From Rhodospirillaceae bacterium UBA6219 (lineage in GTDB: Bacteria > Pseudomonadota > Alphaproteobacteria > Rhodospirillales > Magnetospirillaceae), in contig DISD01000046.1 of the NCBI GenBank assembly GCA_002435715.1, positions 43,333 to 107,332 on the forward strand: a DNA stretch of 64,000 bases. Direction: 5' to 3'. The notes under the pieces are model-generated. The model was not told the DNA's origin. It ran no database searches and saw only the letters and a program-made list of their open reading frames with translations. The first letter of the stretch is position 1. Each line of letters starts with the position of its first letter. A program made the position numbers and the translations under genes. Of the stretch, positions 1-8,150 are shown piece by piece.

Positions 1-40
1 TGAACCTTCTGTTTGGATCGGCCCATAAAATCAAAAAATT

Positions 41-92
41 GTGCTCCGATTCATTCTGAGGGTCGGTGCACCATCTGAATGAATCGGAGCAC
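41..92. repeat. perfect 16-bp inverted repeat with a 20-nt loop
   Basis: Arms GTGCTCCGATTCATTC (41-56) and GAATGAATCGGAGCAC (77-92) are exact reverse complements. Read on the minus strand the hairpin is followed by AATTTTTTGATTTT, so it could terminate a leftward transcript. Read on the plus strand it lies in the leader of the gene starting at 105 and could act as an RNA hairpin or an operator. A GTG at 66 falls inside the loop, which argues against using that codon as the start of the gene. Confidence 0.7.
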
Positions 93-104
93 TGGGAAGA
101 TGCC

Positions 105-1355
105 ATGCTAGGAAGCCCGACCGCCGCCCGAGCCCGCGCCGCTAGCCAGGAACATCTGTTGCTGGACTACCTGAACCGCTTGGAACGCCATCGCTCGGAA
201 CGCCGGGCCGTGCATATCCACCTGTCGGGTCTGGCCAAGCACAACCAGCGCGAACAGCATTTGCGCATCGCCGCCGCCACCTTCGACAATCTGGTCAAGA
301 TGCTGCAGGCGCAAGCCTTCACCATGGCCAATTCCGATTTGATGGTGGTCTACAAGGCCCAGGCGCAAGACGAGGTGGAATCGGCCATCGTCAAGCTGCG
401 CTTCCTGTTTTCCGACGACCAGCTGATCATCGACGACGCCCAAAAGGGCACGTTGTGTACGTGGTACGACCTGGAAAGCGAATATGACGTCCTGGTCGCC
501 CTGGCCCAGAAGATGGTGGCCGAGGAACAGGCACGCCGCCGCGCCGAACAGGAACAGGCCGGCATCGAGGCCCGCGCCATGGCCAAGCCCAAGGGCGCGC
601 CGTTCACCCCGGAATTGCTGGCCCGGGTCGAAGCCGGTCTGGGGCAGGCCGATTTGTCGAACCTGATGCGCCGTCAGGCGGTGTGCGCCATCGTCGGCCA
701 AGCCCCGCCGCAGCCGGTCTTCCATGAATTGTTCATTTCCATCGCCGATCTGCGCCAGACGCTGATGCCCAACGTCAACGTCAATTCCAGCCCCTGGCTG
801 TTCCAGCAACTGACCGAAACCCTGGACCGCCGGGTGCTGTCTTTGCTGAACAAGCATGACGACCGGACCCTGGAAGGCGACATCAGCATCAACCTGAACG
901 TTTCGACCATCCTGAGCCCGGAATTCATGGTGTTCGACGACAACGTCAAGGCCGGCATGCGCGGCACCATCGTCTTGGAACTGCAAAAGGTCGACATCTT
1001 CGCCGATCTGGGCGCCTATCTGTTCGCCCGCGATTTCGCCCACGATCGCGGCTATCGCATCTGCGTCGATGGCCTGACCTTTTCCATGCTGCCCTTCGTC
1101 GACCGCGAAAGACTGGGCGCCGACTTGATCAAACTGATCTGGGACCCCGCCCTGACCGAGGAAAAAGAGCTGAAGACCGACGCGCTGCGCCGCATCGGCA
1201 TCACCCGGATCATCCTGGCCCGCTGCGACACGCCGTCGGCCATCGAATACGGCCATTCGGTGGGCATCACCTTGTTCCAGGGCCGCCATGTGGAACAGAC
1301 ATTGATGAGCGAAGCGAGGCGTCGCGGCATCGGCCGCGCCCGGCCAAGGGCTTAA
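105..1355 (+). CDS. degenerate EAL-domain-like protein
   Basis: 416 residues from the ATG at 105, which has GGGAAG about 7 nt upstream. A GTG at 66 is in frame but lies inside a strong hairpin. The N-terminal half is helical and unassigned. The C-terminal half follows the strand and helix order of EAL phosphodiesterases: ETLDRRVLSLL where the EAL motif should be, SINLNVS, IVLELQK, ICVDGLTF in place of the DDFG loop, DLIKLIW in place of the DFIKID strand, and a final GITLFQGRHVE like the usual GxxxxQGxxxxxP tail. The glutamate of EAL and the metal-binding aspartates are absent, so cyclic-di-GMP hydrolysis is unlikely. A binding or scaffolding role is inference. Confidence 0.6.
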   Translation: MLGSPTAARARAASQEHLLLDYLNRLERHRSERRAVHIHLSGLAKHNQREQHLRIAAATFDNLVKMLQAQAFTMANSDLMVVYKAQAQDEVESAIVKLRFLFSDDQLIIDDAQKGTLCTWYDLESEYDVLVALAQKMVAEEQARRRAEQEQAGIEARAMAKPKGAPFTPELLARVEAGLGQADLSNLMRRQAVCAIVGQAPPQPVFHELFISIADLRQTLMPNVNVNSSPWLFQQLTETLDRRVLSLLNKHDDRTLEGDISINLNVSTILSPEFMVFDDNVKAGMRGTIVLELQKVDIFADLGAYLFARDFAHDRGYRICVDGLTFSMLPFVDRERLGADLIKLIWDPALTEEKELKTDALRRIGITRIILARCDTPSAIEYGHSVGITLFQGRHVEQTLMSEARRRGIGRARPRA

Positions 1356-1507
1356 TCGCCAGCGCCCTCAGGCGGCGGGCGAGTTTCTCCGAAACTCTTG
1401 CCTCCCACGGCATAAGCCGTGCGGCCCTTTGGGCCTAACCAAATCCCGTTGATCGTCTTTCACTGGGATTTGGTGGGATACGCCATTGGCCGCGCCCGGC
1501 CAAGGGC
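1332..1507. repeat. hairpin-rich intergenic element flanked by a 20-bp direct repeat
   Basis: The 20-mer GGCCGCGCCCGGCCAAGGGC occurs at 1332-1351, overlapping the end of the upstream coding region, and again at 1488-1507. Between the copies are several hairpins: GAGTTT/AAACTC near 1381-1397, CACGGC-ATAA-GCCGTG near 1406-1421, and CCAAATCCC/GGGATTTGG near 1439-1472. The layout resembles a small REP/MITE-like palindromic element that inserted next to, or recombined with, the end of the gene. No second copy of the inner part was noticed in this window. Confidence 0.5.
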
Positions 1508-1516
1508 CTGAAACAC

Positions 1517-1549
1517 AAACGGCCGCGCCTTTATCAGGTGCGGCCGTTT
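1517..1549. terminator. intergenic hairpin terminator
   Basis: A perfect 10-bp stem AAACGGCCGC / GCGGCCGTTT encloses a 13-nt loop. It lies 20 nt past the stop of the leftward FlaF-like gene, for which the stem is followed by TTTGTGTTT. It could also stop readthrough from the rightward gene ending at 1355. Confidence 0.65.
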
Positions 1550-1568
1550 CGGCTTCGTCAGCGACGAA

Positions 1569-1901
1569 TCAGGCCTTGTTGCCTTCCAGCAAGCCTTCGG
1601 AAATCTGCAGGTTGACGTTGATCAGCGCGTCGATGGTGGCGTCGGACGCCGCCTCGGCACCGGCCAGGGTCTTCTCGGCGACGAAATTGGCCAAACGCAG
1701 CAGGTTTTCGACGACCTGCGACGAAGCACGACAGCCATCAGAGGTGATCAGGGTACGCAACGCGACCCACACCGCCATGTTCACTTCCAGCGCCTCGGTC
1801 ATCTTCGAACGATCGGCCTTGGCTTGGTCCAGCAGGATGGCGGCACGGGACAGGTGAAAGGCCTGTTCCTCGATGGCGGACAGCGTGGTGGTCTCGGACA
1901 T
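1569..1901 (-). CDS. FlaF-family flagellar regulator-like protein
   Basis: 110 residues, start ATG at 1901 with AGGAGG just upstream. The sequence is helical and matches the FlaF layout: a central EALEVNMAVWVALRTLI (like the N-x-x-LW-x-x-L core of FlaF), NLLRLANFVAEKT, and a C-terminal IDALINVNLQISEGLLEG (like the D-x-LIxIN-x-x-I-x-GL end). In alphaproteobacteria FlaF promotes flagellin translation or secretion together with FlbT. No flbT or flagellin gene is adjacent here, so it stands apart from the flagellar cluster at 12.8-19.8 kb. The family call rests on pattern recognition and is moderately secure. Confidence 0.55.
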   Translation of the reverse strand: MSETTTLSAIEEQAFHLSRAAILLDQAKADRSKMTEALEVNMAVWVALRTLITSDGCRASSQVVENLLRLANFVAEKTLAGAEAASDATIDALINVNLQISEGLLEGNKA

Positions 1902-2137
1902 GGTTCCTCCTGCGAATGGCGTCGGCGCCGTGACCAGCGCACACGCATACCCGGTGTTGTCATCCGGGGTTTTGCCGGGGCGCGCCGTCTGAAGTCACGC
2001 GCCCACTCCCCCCTCCAAAAAACTTACTACCATTCGAATAAGGGCGCAATGGCCGCCCCCAAGAAGTATGGCCGCCTTGATCACTTCATGGCAGCATGAT
2101 GAAAGACTTTCTGAACACTTGAACCGGAACCGACACC

Positions 2138-3166
2138 ATGACGCTTTTGTTGACGGGGGCCGCCGGTTTCATTGGCTCGGCTCTGACCCGGGCCTTGGTC
2201 GGCCGCGGCGATGAAAAGGTGGTGGCGCTGGACCGTCTGGGTTATGCCGCCTGCCCGGATGCCCTTCCCGCCATGGATGCGCCCCATGTCTTCGTGCGGG
2301 CCGACATCCGTGACGGCGCCACCTTGGACGCCGTCCTGGGACAGCATGCCCCCCGCGCCATCATCCATCTGGCCGCGGAAACCCATGTGGACCGCTCCAT
2401 CGATTCCCCGGCCGACTTCGTCGAACACAATATCGTCGGCACCTTCCAATTGCTGGAAGCGGCCCGCCGCCATTGGCAAGCCCAGGGTCACCCCGACCAT
2501 TTCCGCTTTGTCCACGTGTCCACCGACGAAGTCTTCGGCAGCCTGGAAGCGGACGAGCCCGCCTTTGGCCCCCACAGCTCCTATCGCCCCAACTCCCCCT
2601 ATTCGGCCAGCAAGGCGTCGTCCGACCATCTGGCGCGGGCCTGGTACGCCACCTATGGATTGCCGGTGATGGTCACCAATTGCAGCAACAATTACGGCCC
2701 GTGGCAGTTTCCCGAGAAACTGATGCCCCTGATCATCCAAAAAGCCCTGGCCGGCCAACCCTTACCCATTTACGGCGACGGCGGTCAACGCCGTGACTGG
2801 CTTTATGTGGACGACCATGCCGCCGGCTTGATGGCGGCGCTGGAACGGGGCCGGCCGGGCGGCACCTATCTGTTCGGCGCCGGCCACGACCAAGCCAATA
2901 TCGACGTGGTGCGGGCCTTGTGCGACGAGTTGGACCGCCAGCGCCCGTCCCCCGCAGGCAGCTATCGCCGTCTGATCACCTTCGTCGCCGACCGCCCCGG
3001 TCACGACCGGCGTTACGCCATCGATGCCGCCACCACCCGTGCCGCCCTGGATTGGGCGCCGCGTACGGATTTCACCCAAGGCATCGCCCACACCGTGCGC
3101 TGGTGTCTGGAAAATCCCGACTGGGCCAGACGTGATTACGCCGGCCAGCGACTGGGCTTGGGCTAA
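2138..3166 (+). CDS. rfbB: dTDP-glucose 4,6-dehydratase-type NAD-dependent sugar dehydratase
   Basis: 342 residues of the extended short-chain dehydrogenase family. The NAD-binding motif GAAGFIG is at 7-13, STDEVFG at 128-134 carries the Thr-Asp-Glu catalytic set, and YSASK is at 155-159. NNYGPWQFPEKLMP, YGDGGQRRDWLYVDDH and a VADRPGHDRRYAID segment are hallmarks of RmlB. It would convert dTDP-glucose to dTDP-4-keto-6-deoxyglucose. The rmlA, rmlC and rmlD genes are not nearby, so the final sugar cannot be inferred, and a related nucleotide-sugar dehydratase is possible. The stop overlaps the convergent gene by three bases. Confidence 0.85.
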   Translation: MTLLLTGAAGFIGSALTRALVGRGDEKVVALDRLGYAACPDALPAMDAPHVFVRADIRDGATLDAVLGQHAPRAIIHLAAETHVDRSIDSPADFVEHNIVGTFQLLEAARRHWQAQGHPDHFRFVHVSTDEVFGSLEADEPAFGPHSSYRPNSPYSASKASSDHLARAWYATYGLPVMVTNCSNNYGPWQFPEKLMPLIIQKALAGQPLPIYGDGGQRRDWLYVDDHAAGLMAALERGRPGGTYLFGAGHDQANIDVVRALCDELDRQRPSPAGSYRRLITFVADRPGHDRRYAIDAATTRAALDWAPRTDFTQGIAHTVRWCLENPDWARRDYAGQRLGLG

Positions 3167-4803
3167 AACCGTTCGTCCGGATCGGGGGCGCCCAGACGGA
3201 CGGGCTGGTTCAGCAATTCGTCCACGTCGGTGCTGCCATCGCCACGCAACGGAATGGCGGTGACGAATTCGATGCGTCCCGGCACTTCGGCGGCGCCCCG
3301 ACGACGATTGACCCAGGCTTGCAGGTCGCGGGCCAGATGCACGTCGCCGGCCTCGCCCGCTGGCACGATGAAGGCCTTCAACCCGCCATCGGCCTGGGCC
3401 ACCATGCCGGCGGCCAGAACACGGGAATGCCAGGTCAGGGCGGCTTCCACTTCCGACAGGGCCACCGGCTGGCCGTCGACCAGGACCGTACCCGGCAACA
3501 TCTCCAACTCTTCCGGCCAGATATAGCCGTCCAGGTCGCGATGACCGGCTTGTGACGACGGCACCCAGCCATTGACCAGCCGTCCCGGATGCCAGGAATC
3601 GCGGTTCCAGCGCCCCAGACATGCCCCTGGCGCGTTGGGGGCCAAGGCCAAGAAGCCGGGATCACCGGCCCTCAGCACCCGCCCGGAAGCATCCACCGCC
3701 TCGACCGTCTGGCCTGGGGCGGCACGGCCGGGTGAACCCACCCGGCTTTCCATCACTTGGGCGTTGTTGGCCACCACCGCGCCGATTTCCAGCGTTCCCC
3801 AAATCTCGTTGGGGACGATGCCGAACACCTTTTCCACCTTGTCGCGCAATTCGGCCGGCAACGGCGCGGGCCCGGTGCCCAGCACCCGGGGCAAGGGATG
3901 CGGTTTGTTGGCCGCCGCCTGGGTCAGCTTTTCCAACATGAGGGGGGGCATCCAGGCGGCCCGAATGCCATGGCGCGCCATCAACCCCAATTGCGCTTCG
4001 GCGTCTTGACCATAGGGACCGGCAACCACCGGCACCCCGTGATGCCACGCCGGCAGCACCACCCACATCAAAGCGGAATAGGTCATCCAGTCGGCCGGGC
4101 TCCACAAGATGTCGCCGAATTGGGGAAAGAAGCCCAGGCCGAATTCCACCGCCGGCAAATTGCCCAGCAACGCCCCATGGCCGTGCAGCAATCCCTGCGG
4201 CTTACCCATGCTGTGTTCGGGATAGACCAGCAAGGCCGGGCTATCCAAAGCGGTGACCAAGGGGGTGAAGGAATCGCCGGCTTCCTGCAACTCGGCCCAC
4301 AGATCCAGGTTGCCGGCATTGGCCTCGCCAGCGACCAGGATGGTTTCCAATTGGGGCGCGCCGTCGCGGGCCGCCTGCACCCGCGCCATCATGGCCTCAC
4401 CCACCACCGCCACCCGCGCCCCCGAATCGGCCAAGCGCCAGGCCAAGGGTTCCTCGCCCAGGGACAAGGGCAAGGGCACCAGGACGGCCCCCATCTTCAG
4501 CACCGCCAACACGGTCGCCGCCGCTTCGACCGATGGCGGCAAGGCCACCGCCACCCGGTCGCCCAGGCCGATGCCACGCGCCGTCAGCACATTGGCCAGA
4601 CGGTTGGACAACAGCCGCAACATCAAAAAGGTGTGGCGTTCCACCGAACCATCGGCGGCCTCGACGATGAGCGCCGTGCGATGGCCGTCGGCGCCGGCCA
4701 TGGTCTGACGGTCGCAAACGTCGAAGGCCATGTTGTAACGGTCGGGCAACCGCCAGCGGAAGGTGCGGCAAGCCTCTTCATAGGAACGGGCGGCTTTCAG
4801 CAT
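3163..4803 (-). CDS. acyl-CoA synthetase-like protein lacking catalytic motifs
   Basis: 546 residues with the overall course of acetyl/medium-chain acyl-CoA synthetases: YNMAFDVCDRQ near the N terminus, LSNRLANVLTARGIGLGDRVAVALP, ADWMTYSALMWVVLPAW and VGSPGRAAPGQ. The three signature motifs are eroded. The phosphate loop expected as TSGTTGxPKG reads YPEHSMGKPQG, the YGxTE motif reads WGTLEIG, and the C-terminal lysine motif expected as xGKxxR reads LRGDGSTDVDEL with no lysine. Acyl adenylation is therefore doubtful. It could be a non-catalytic acyl- or nucleotide-binding protein, or a decaying gene kept in frame. The ATG overlaps the end of the upstream DUF3800 gene, with a GGAGGGGGG ribosome-binding site. 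Confidence 0.75.
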   Translation of the reverse strand: MLKAARSYEEACRTFRWRLPDRYNMAFDVCDRQTMAGADGHRTALIVEAADGSVERHTFLMLRLLSNRLANVLTARGIGLGDRVAVALPPSVEAAATVLAVLKMGAVLVPLPLSLGEEPLAWRLADSGARVAVVGEAMMARVQAARDGAPQLETILVAGEANAGNLDLWAELQEAGDSFTPLVTALDSPALLVYPEHSMGKPQGLLHGHGALLGNLPAVEFGLGFFPQFGDILWSPADWMTYSALMWVVLPAWHHGVPVVAGPYGQDAEAQLGLMARHGIRAAWMPPLMLEKLTQAAANKPHPLPRVLGTGPAPLPAELRDKVEKVFGIVPNEIWGTLEIGAVVANNAQVMESRVGSPGRAAPGQTVEAVDASGRVLRAGDPGFLALAPNAPGACLGRWNRDSWHPGRLVNGWVPSSQAGHRDLDGYIWPEELEMLPGTVLVDGQPVALSEVEAALTWHSRVLAAGMVAQADGGLKAFIVPAGEAGDVHLARDLQAWVNRRRGAAEVPGRIEFVTAIPLRGDGSTDVDELLNQPVRLGAPDPDERF

Positions 4804-5522
4804 TCCCCCCCTCCCTCCGTCTCGCCCAGTGAGGACTGAACGTGCAACCCATGCACCCGACCTCCGACGGAATCGAACTTGTGGGCAAAGATATCGAAGA
4901 ACGCGCTGTTACCACGCTCGAACTTCTGAAACATGGCATAGGCAACCAAATCCGCCAATTGGATCAGACGTGAAGCCTTGGAATCCAAGAAAACCGGGAC
5001 TTCCGATAAGTTTCGAGGATACCCCCAGCTATGACCTTTGCATTTGAAGTCTCGGGCTAAATTCTGAATGGCGTTTTCCTGCGTCGTCTTGTCAAACAAG
5101 ATCAGCCCCCGTTGGGTATCGCCGTTCTTGTGCAAGCGCATGAGATAATGATCGAAACGACTGACTAATTGTTCAAACGCATAGGCCGTTGGTTCCGCCG
5201 GTTCAATGTCGACTTTGCGGACCACCACGCCGAACACGCGATTGGAATGGTGAGACGATGCCAGAACTGCCAGGGCATCCGACATGGCCGTCATTCTGTC
5301 CGCTAATGGATAACGTCGCCAAAAACCGCTGCCCCGCAACATGGGGGCACCATGCAACTCGACCTCATGCGGTTCGGCGGGATTGAAACGGGCGGCGATT
5401 TGGTCCAACCGCTCTGACAACCAATGCCCCTGACGCTCAAAAACCGAAACGCCGGCCAGGACAAAATGCTGTTGCCGAACGTCGCCAACGGCACCGGAAT
5501 CATCAAGGTACAGAAGGTGCAT
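4797..5522 (-). CDS. DUF3800 domain protein (RNase H-like fold)
   Basis: 241 residues from the ATG at 5522, where MHLLYLDDSG begins the domain. Later hallmarks are EVELHG, LILFDKTTQENA and the diagnostic DSKASRLIQLADLVAYA near residue 195. The spaced acidic residues are those thought to form an RNase H-like metal site. DUF3800 proteins are uncharacterised and often found in accessory or mobile regions. The start codon overlaps the stop of a 63-codon ORF (TGATG), and the end overlaps the next gene's ATG by seven bases, so translation is probably coupled. Codon use is visibly less GC-rich than that of the neighbours, which suggests acquisition by transfer. Confidence 0.75.
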   Translation of the reverse strand: MHLLYLDDSGAVGDVRQQHFVLAGVSVFERQGHWLSERLDQIAARFNPAEPHEVELHGAPMLRGSGFWRRYPLADRMTAMSDALAVLASSHHSNRVFGVVVRKVDIEPAEPTAYAFEQLVSRFDHYLMRLHKNGDTQRGLILFDKTTQENAIQNLARDFKCKGHSWGYPRNLSEVPVFLDSKASRLIQLADLVAYAMFQKFERGNSAFFDIFAHKFDSVGGRVHGLHVQSSLGETEGGGEC

Positions 5523-5713
5523 CACACACCCCCGACCAATAGCGAATGGGATGAAAGGCGGTCGAGCGGGAACCAATGTCCCGACGGATCACGAAGGGCG
5601 AACCTCTCGACCACCGTACGACTTTGTCGTACTAAGTACGAAATCGTCAACGTAGATTCGCGTTTTTTCGCGAATTTTGCCATCGATTCGCATTTTTTCG
5701 CGAAGTAAGTCAT
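5522..5713 (-). CDS. possible 63-residue small ORF, coupled on both sides
   Basis: The reading frame starts at an ATG that overlaps the stop of the GH114-like gene (ATGA) and ends at a TGA that overlaps the ATG of the DUF3800 gene (TGATG). It encodes two near-identical short units, YFAKKCES and KFAKKRES, followed by a positively charged segment. No family was recognised. The DNA holds a dense set of palindromes (listed separately), so the frame could simply be open across a promoter or operator region. The double overlap is the only argument for a real gene. Confidence 0.35.
   Translation of the reverse strand: MTYFAKKCESMAKFAKKRESTLTISYLVRQSRTVVERFALRDPSGHWFPLDRLSSHSLLVGGV
5616..5704. repeat. 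cluster of palindromes and a 20-bp imperfect direct repeat
   Basis: GTACGAC-TTT-GTCGTAC (5616-5632) overlaps CGTAC-TAA-GTACG. Two 20-mers that differ at one base, GATTCGCGTTTTTTCGCGAA (5655-5674) and GATTCGCATTTTTTCGCGAA (5685-5704), lie exactly 30 bp apart. The first is itself an inverted repeat, TTCGCG-N6-CGCGAA. The 30-bp period places both on the same DNA face, as in tandem operators. The segment is upstream of the DUF3800 gene. Confidence 0.55.
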
Positions 5714-6930
5714 CGGAGCGGCATCAGCTCCTCGAACCACAGATAGGTGTCGGCGTCGTCCAACACCACACCGTCATAACCGGCGGAGATGATGCCGGCC
5801 AAGGCCTTGCCCAGCATTTCCTTCCATTGGGCATCGTTCATGTCGACCACCCAACTGCCCGGATGCTCTTCATCGGGGGCGAACAGGAAGGGGGGCTCGC
5901 CCGTACGCCATTCCGGCTTCCAATACCAGCGCGAATCATAGGCCTTGCCCAGGGACAGCACCGCCATCACCGGACGCCGCGACCCCAGATTCTTGTATTT
6001 CAGCCGCAGGGTGTCGGCATAGGCCAATCCGTCCATGCCGCGATAGGCCACGTCCACCAGCAGCATGTCGAAATTGCTGCGTTCCATGGCCGCCACCCAT
6101 TCCGACTTGCTGCCGAATTTTTCCGAACTCAGCACCGGCAGCCAATTCTTGGCCTGGTTCAAGGTGGGCACCGGGTCGGCGTTTTCCGCCCACGGCCGGG
6201 CGCCGGGAATCCGGTTCAGGCCTTCGGTGTCGGCATGGACATAGGTCAGCACCTTGTCCCGCGCAGCATCGCGATAGGCCGCCGCGATGGTTTTATTGTC
6301 CTTACAGCTTTCCAGCGACAGGATGCGGCGTCCGGCTTGGCGCAGGCTGTCCACCGCATAGATGACGCGGCGCTGACGTTCGACCTTTTCCGCCTGACGG
6401 CGGTATTCGGCGGCGCGGGCCTTTTCCACTTCCGGGTCGATGCTGAACGGCCCCAAAGGTTCGGGGATTGGTGGACGCTGGACGCCCCGGGCCCGTTCCT
6501 CGGCCAGCACCTTGTCGAAGTCACGACGATCCTTGATGGCCTGATCCAACGGCTTGGCGAAAGCTTCCGGGCCACAATAAAGGTCGTCCAGGATGATGCC
6601 GTCGATGGCGTTGACATAGGGACGGAAGGCCTGACCCAAGGGGTGGCGCTTTTCAAAGAACTTGCCGTCGGGGTCCTGGACCTCGTCCCATTCGGCTTCG
6701 CGTTCGCCCTTGACCACCAATTCGACACCGCCGCGCACCAGCACGGTGAAATCCTTCTTGCGAGCCTTGGCGTAACGGGCCAATTCGATGACGATCTGGC
6801 GCCACATCTCGCGGTGGTTGGGCACCGATTCGGGCGGTGGCGCCTGCCAATCGCGGGGCTTTTCCAGGGCTTGCACACTGAGTGGAGCCGCCAGAAGCGC
6901 CGCCAGAAGCATCACCGACAGGCGCTTCAT
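5710..6930 (-). CDS. secreted GH114/TM1410-family glycosidase-like protein
   Basis: 406 residues. The start ATG overlaps the TGA of the upstream oxidoreductase (ATGA). Residues 1-22 form a clear signal peptide (MKRLSVMLLAALLAAPLSVQA). The TIM-barrel-like body contains AIDGIILDDLYCG, YVHADTEGLNRIPGARPW, FDMLLVDVAYRGMDGLAYADTL, RPVMAVLSLGKAYDSRWYW and a final GYDGVVLDDADTYLWFEEL, the pattern of the GH114 endo-alpha-1,4-polygalactosaminidase/TM1410 group. Members cut or bind galactosamine-rich exopolysaccharides, so export followed by action on an extracellular polymer is the best guess. Specificity is not established. Confidence 0.65.
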   Translation of the reverse strand: MKRLSVMLLAALLAAPLSVQALEKPRDWQAPPPESVPNHREMWRQIVIELARYAKARKKDFTVLVRGGVELVVKGEREAEWDEVQDPDGKFFEKRHPLGQAFRPYVNAIDGIILDDLYCGPEAFAKPLDQAIKDRRDFDKVLAEERARGVQRPPIPEPLGPFSIDPEVEKARAAEYRRQAEKVERQRRVIYAVDSLRQAGRRILSLESCKDNKTIAAAYRDAARDKVLTYVHADTEGLNRIPGARPWAENADPVPTLNQAKNWLPVLSSEKFGSKSEWVAAMERSNFDMLLVDVAYRGMDGLAYADTLRLKYKNLGSRRPVMAVLSLGKAYDSRWYWKPEWRTGEPPFLFAPDEEHPGSWVVDMNDAQWKEMLGKALAGIISAGYDGVVLDDADTYLWFEELMPLR

Positions 6931-8033
6931 GCCGTCATCTCCTTGACCATTTCCGCCAAAGCCAGGGCCGAGGTCAGCCCCGGCGATTCGATGCCGTACA
7001 ACGCCACCACCCCCGGCGCCCCGTGCTGATCCGGGCCGTGGACGGTGAAATCGGCCGCCGTCTCGGCCGGACCGCTGATCTTGGGTCGGATGCCGGCATA
7101 GCCCGGCTCCAGGGCGCCGTCGGCGAGACCCGGCCAATAGCGACGGATGGCGGCATAGAATTGGTCGCCACGGCGGGCGTCCACCTTGTAATCCTCGGCC
7201 TCGACCCATTCCACGTCGGGACCGAAACGGCCGCGTCCGGCCATGTCCAAGGTGTAATGCACCCCCAACCCCGCCGCCACCGGCACCGGATAGACCAGCC
7301 GCGAGAACGGCATCTTGCCGGTCAGGGTGAAGTAATTGCCCTTGCACAGATAATCCTGCGGCACCTTGGCCAGCCCCAAGGACCGCCCCAGGGCGCAGGC
7401 GTTCAACCCGGCCGCCAGCACCACATTCTTGGCCAGCAAGGTCATGGGCTCGGCCCCGCCCACCTGCAGCAAAACCCCGTCCGCGTCGGCGCGGCCACCG
7501 ACAACCGGGGCATGCAGCACGACGGTGCCGCCCTGGGCTTCCACCACCCCTTGCAGGGACAGCATCAGGCCATGGACGTCGATGATGCCGGTATCGGCGG
7601 AAAACAACGCCGCCTGACAGGACAGATTGGGTTCCATCTCGCGCGCCTGCGCGGCGGGAATGGCCGACAGACCGGTAACGCCGTTGACCTGGCCCTTGGC
7701 CAGGATGTCGGCCAGCTTGGCTTCTTCCGCGTCGTCGGTGGCGACGATCAGCTTGCCGCACATGGAAAACGACACGCCGTGATCGGTGGCGAAATCCCGT
7801 AACAACCGGTTGCCACGCACGCAAAGGCGCGCCTTCAGCGACCCCGCAGGATAATACATGCCGGCATGGATGACTTCGGAATTACGCGACGAGATGCCGC
7901 CGCCGATGGCGTTTGCGGCCTCCAACACCAGCACCTCGCGTCCGGCCAAGGCCAGGGCCCGGGCCACGGCCAAGCCGACCACACCCGCGCCGATCACCGC
8001 GCAATCGATCCGTTCCGCGCCGGCCTCGGTCAA
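6927..8033 (-). CDS. FAD-dependent L-2-hydroxyglutarate oxidase-like protein
   Basis: 368 residues of the DAO/glycine-oxidase fold. The FAD dinucleotide motif GAGVVG is at 15-20, followed by NSEVIHAGMYYPAGSLKARLCVRGN, which is very characteristic of LhgO/L2HGDH. PNLSCQAALFSADTGIIDVHGLM and GYAGIRPKISGP also fit. It would oxidise L-2-hydroxyglutarate or a related 2-hydroxy acid to the keto acid, passing electrons to oxygen or quinone. The start is a TTG at 8033 with AAGGA 8 nt upstream. It is translationally coupled to the exported GH114-like gene, an unusual partner. Confidence 0.75.
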   Translation of the reverse strand: MTEAGAERIDCAVIGAGVVGLAVARALALAGREVLVLEAANAIGGGISSRNSEVIHAGMYYPAGSLKARLCVRGNRLLRDFATDHGVSFSMCGKLIVATDDAEEAKLADILAKGQVNGVTGLSAIPAAQAREMEPNLSCQAALFSADTGIIDVHGLMLSLQGVVEAQGGTVVLHAPVVGGRADADGVLLQVGGAEPMTLLAKNVVLAAGLNACALGRSLGLAKVPQDYLCKGNYFTLTGKMPFSRLVYPVPVAAGLGVHYTLDMAGRGRFGPDVEWVEAEDYKVDARRGDQFYAAIRRYWPGLADGALEPGYAGIRPKISGPAETAADFTVHGPDQHGAPGVVALYGIESPGLTSALALAEMVKEMTA

Positions 8034-8150
8034 TCTCTTGTCCTTTTTTGCCCAGAAAGCATCAACATGATGCGCAGAATAGCATTACAAGACAGGGGCG
8101 CAAAGTCTCTGGACATTGCCGGCTGACGCTGTCTTGGCTATTGTTCGCCC

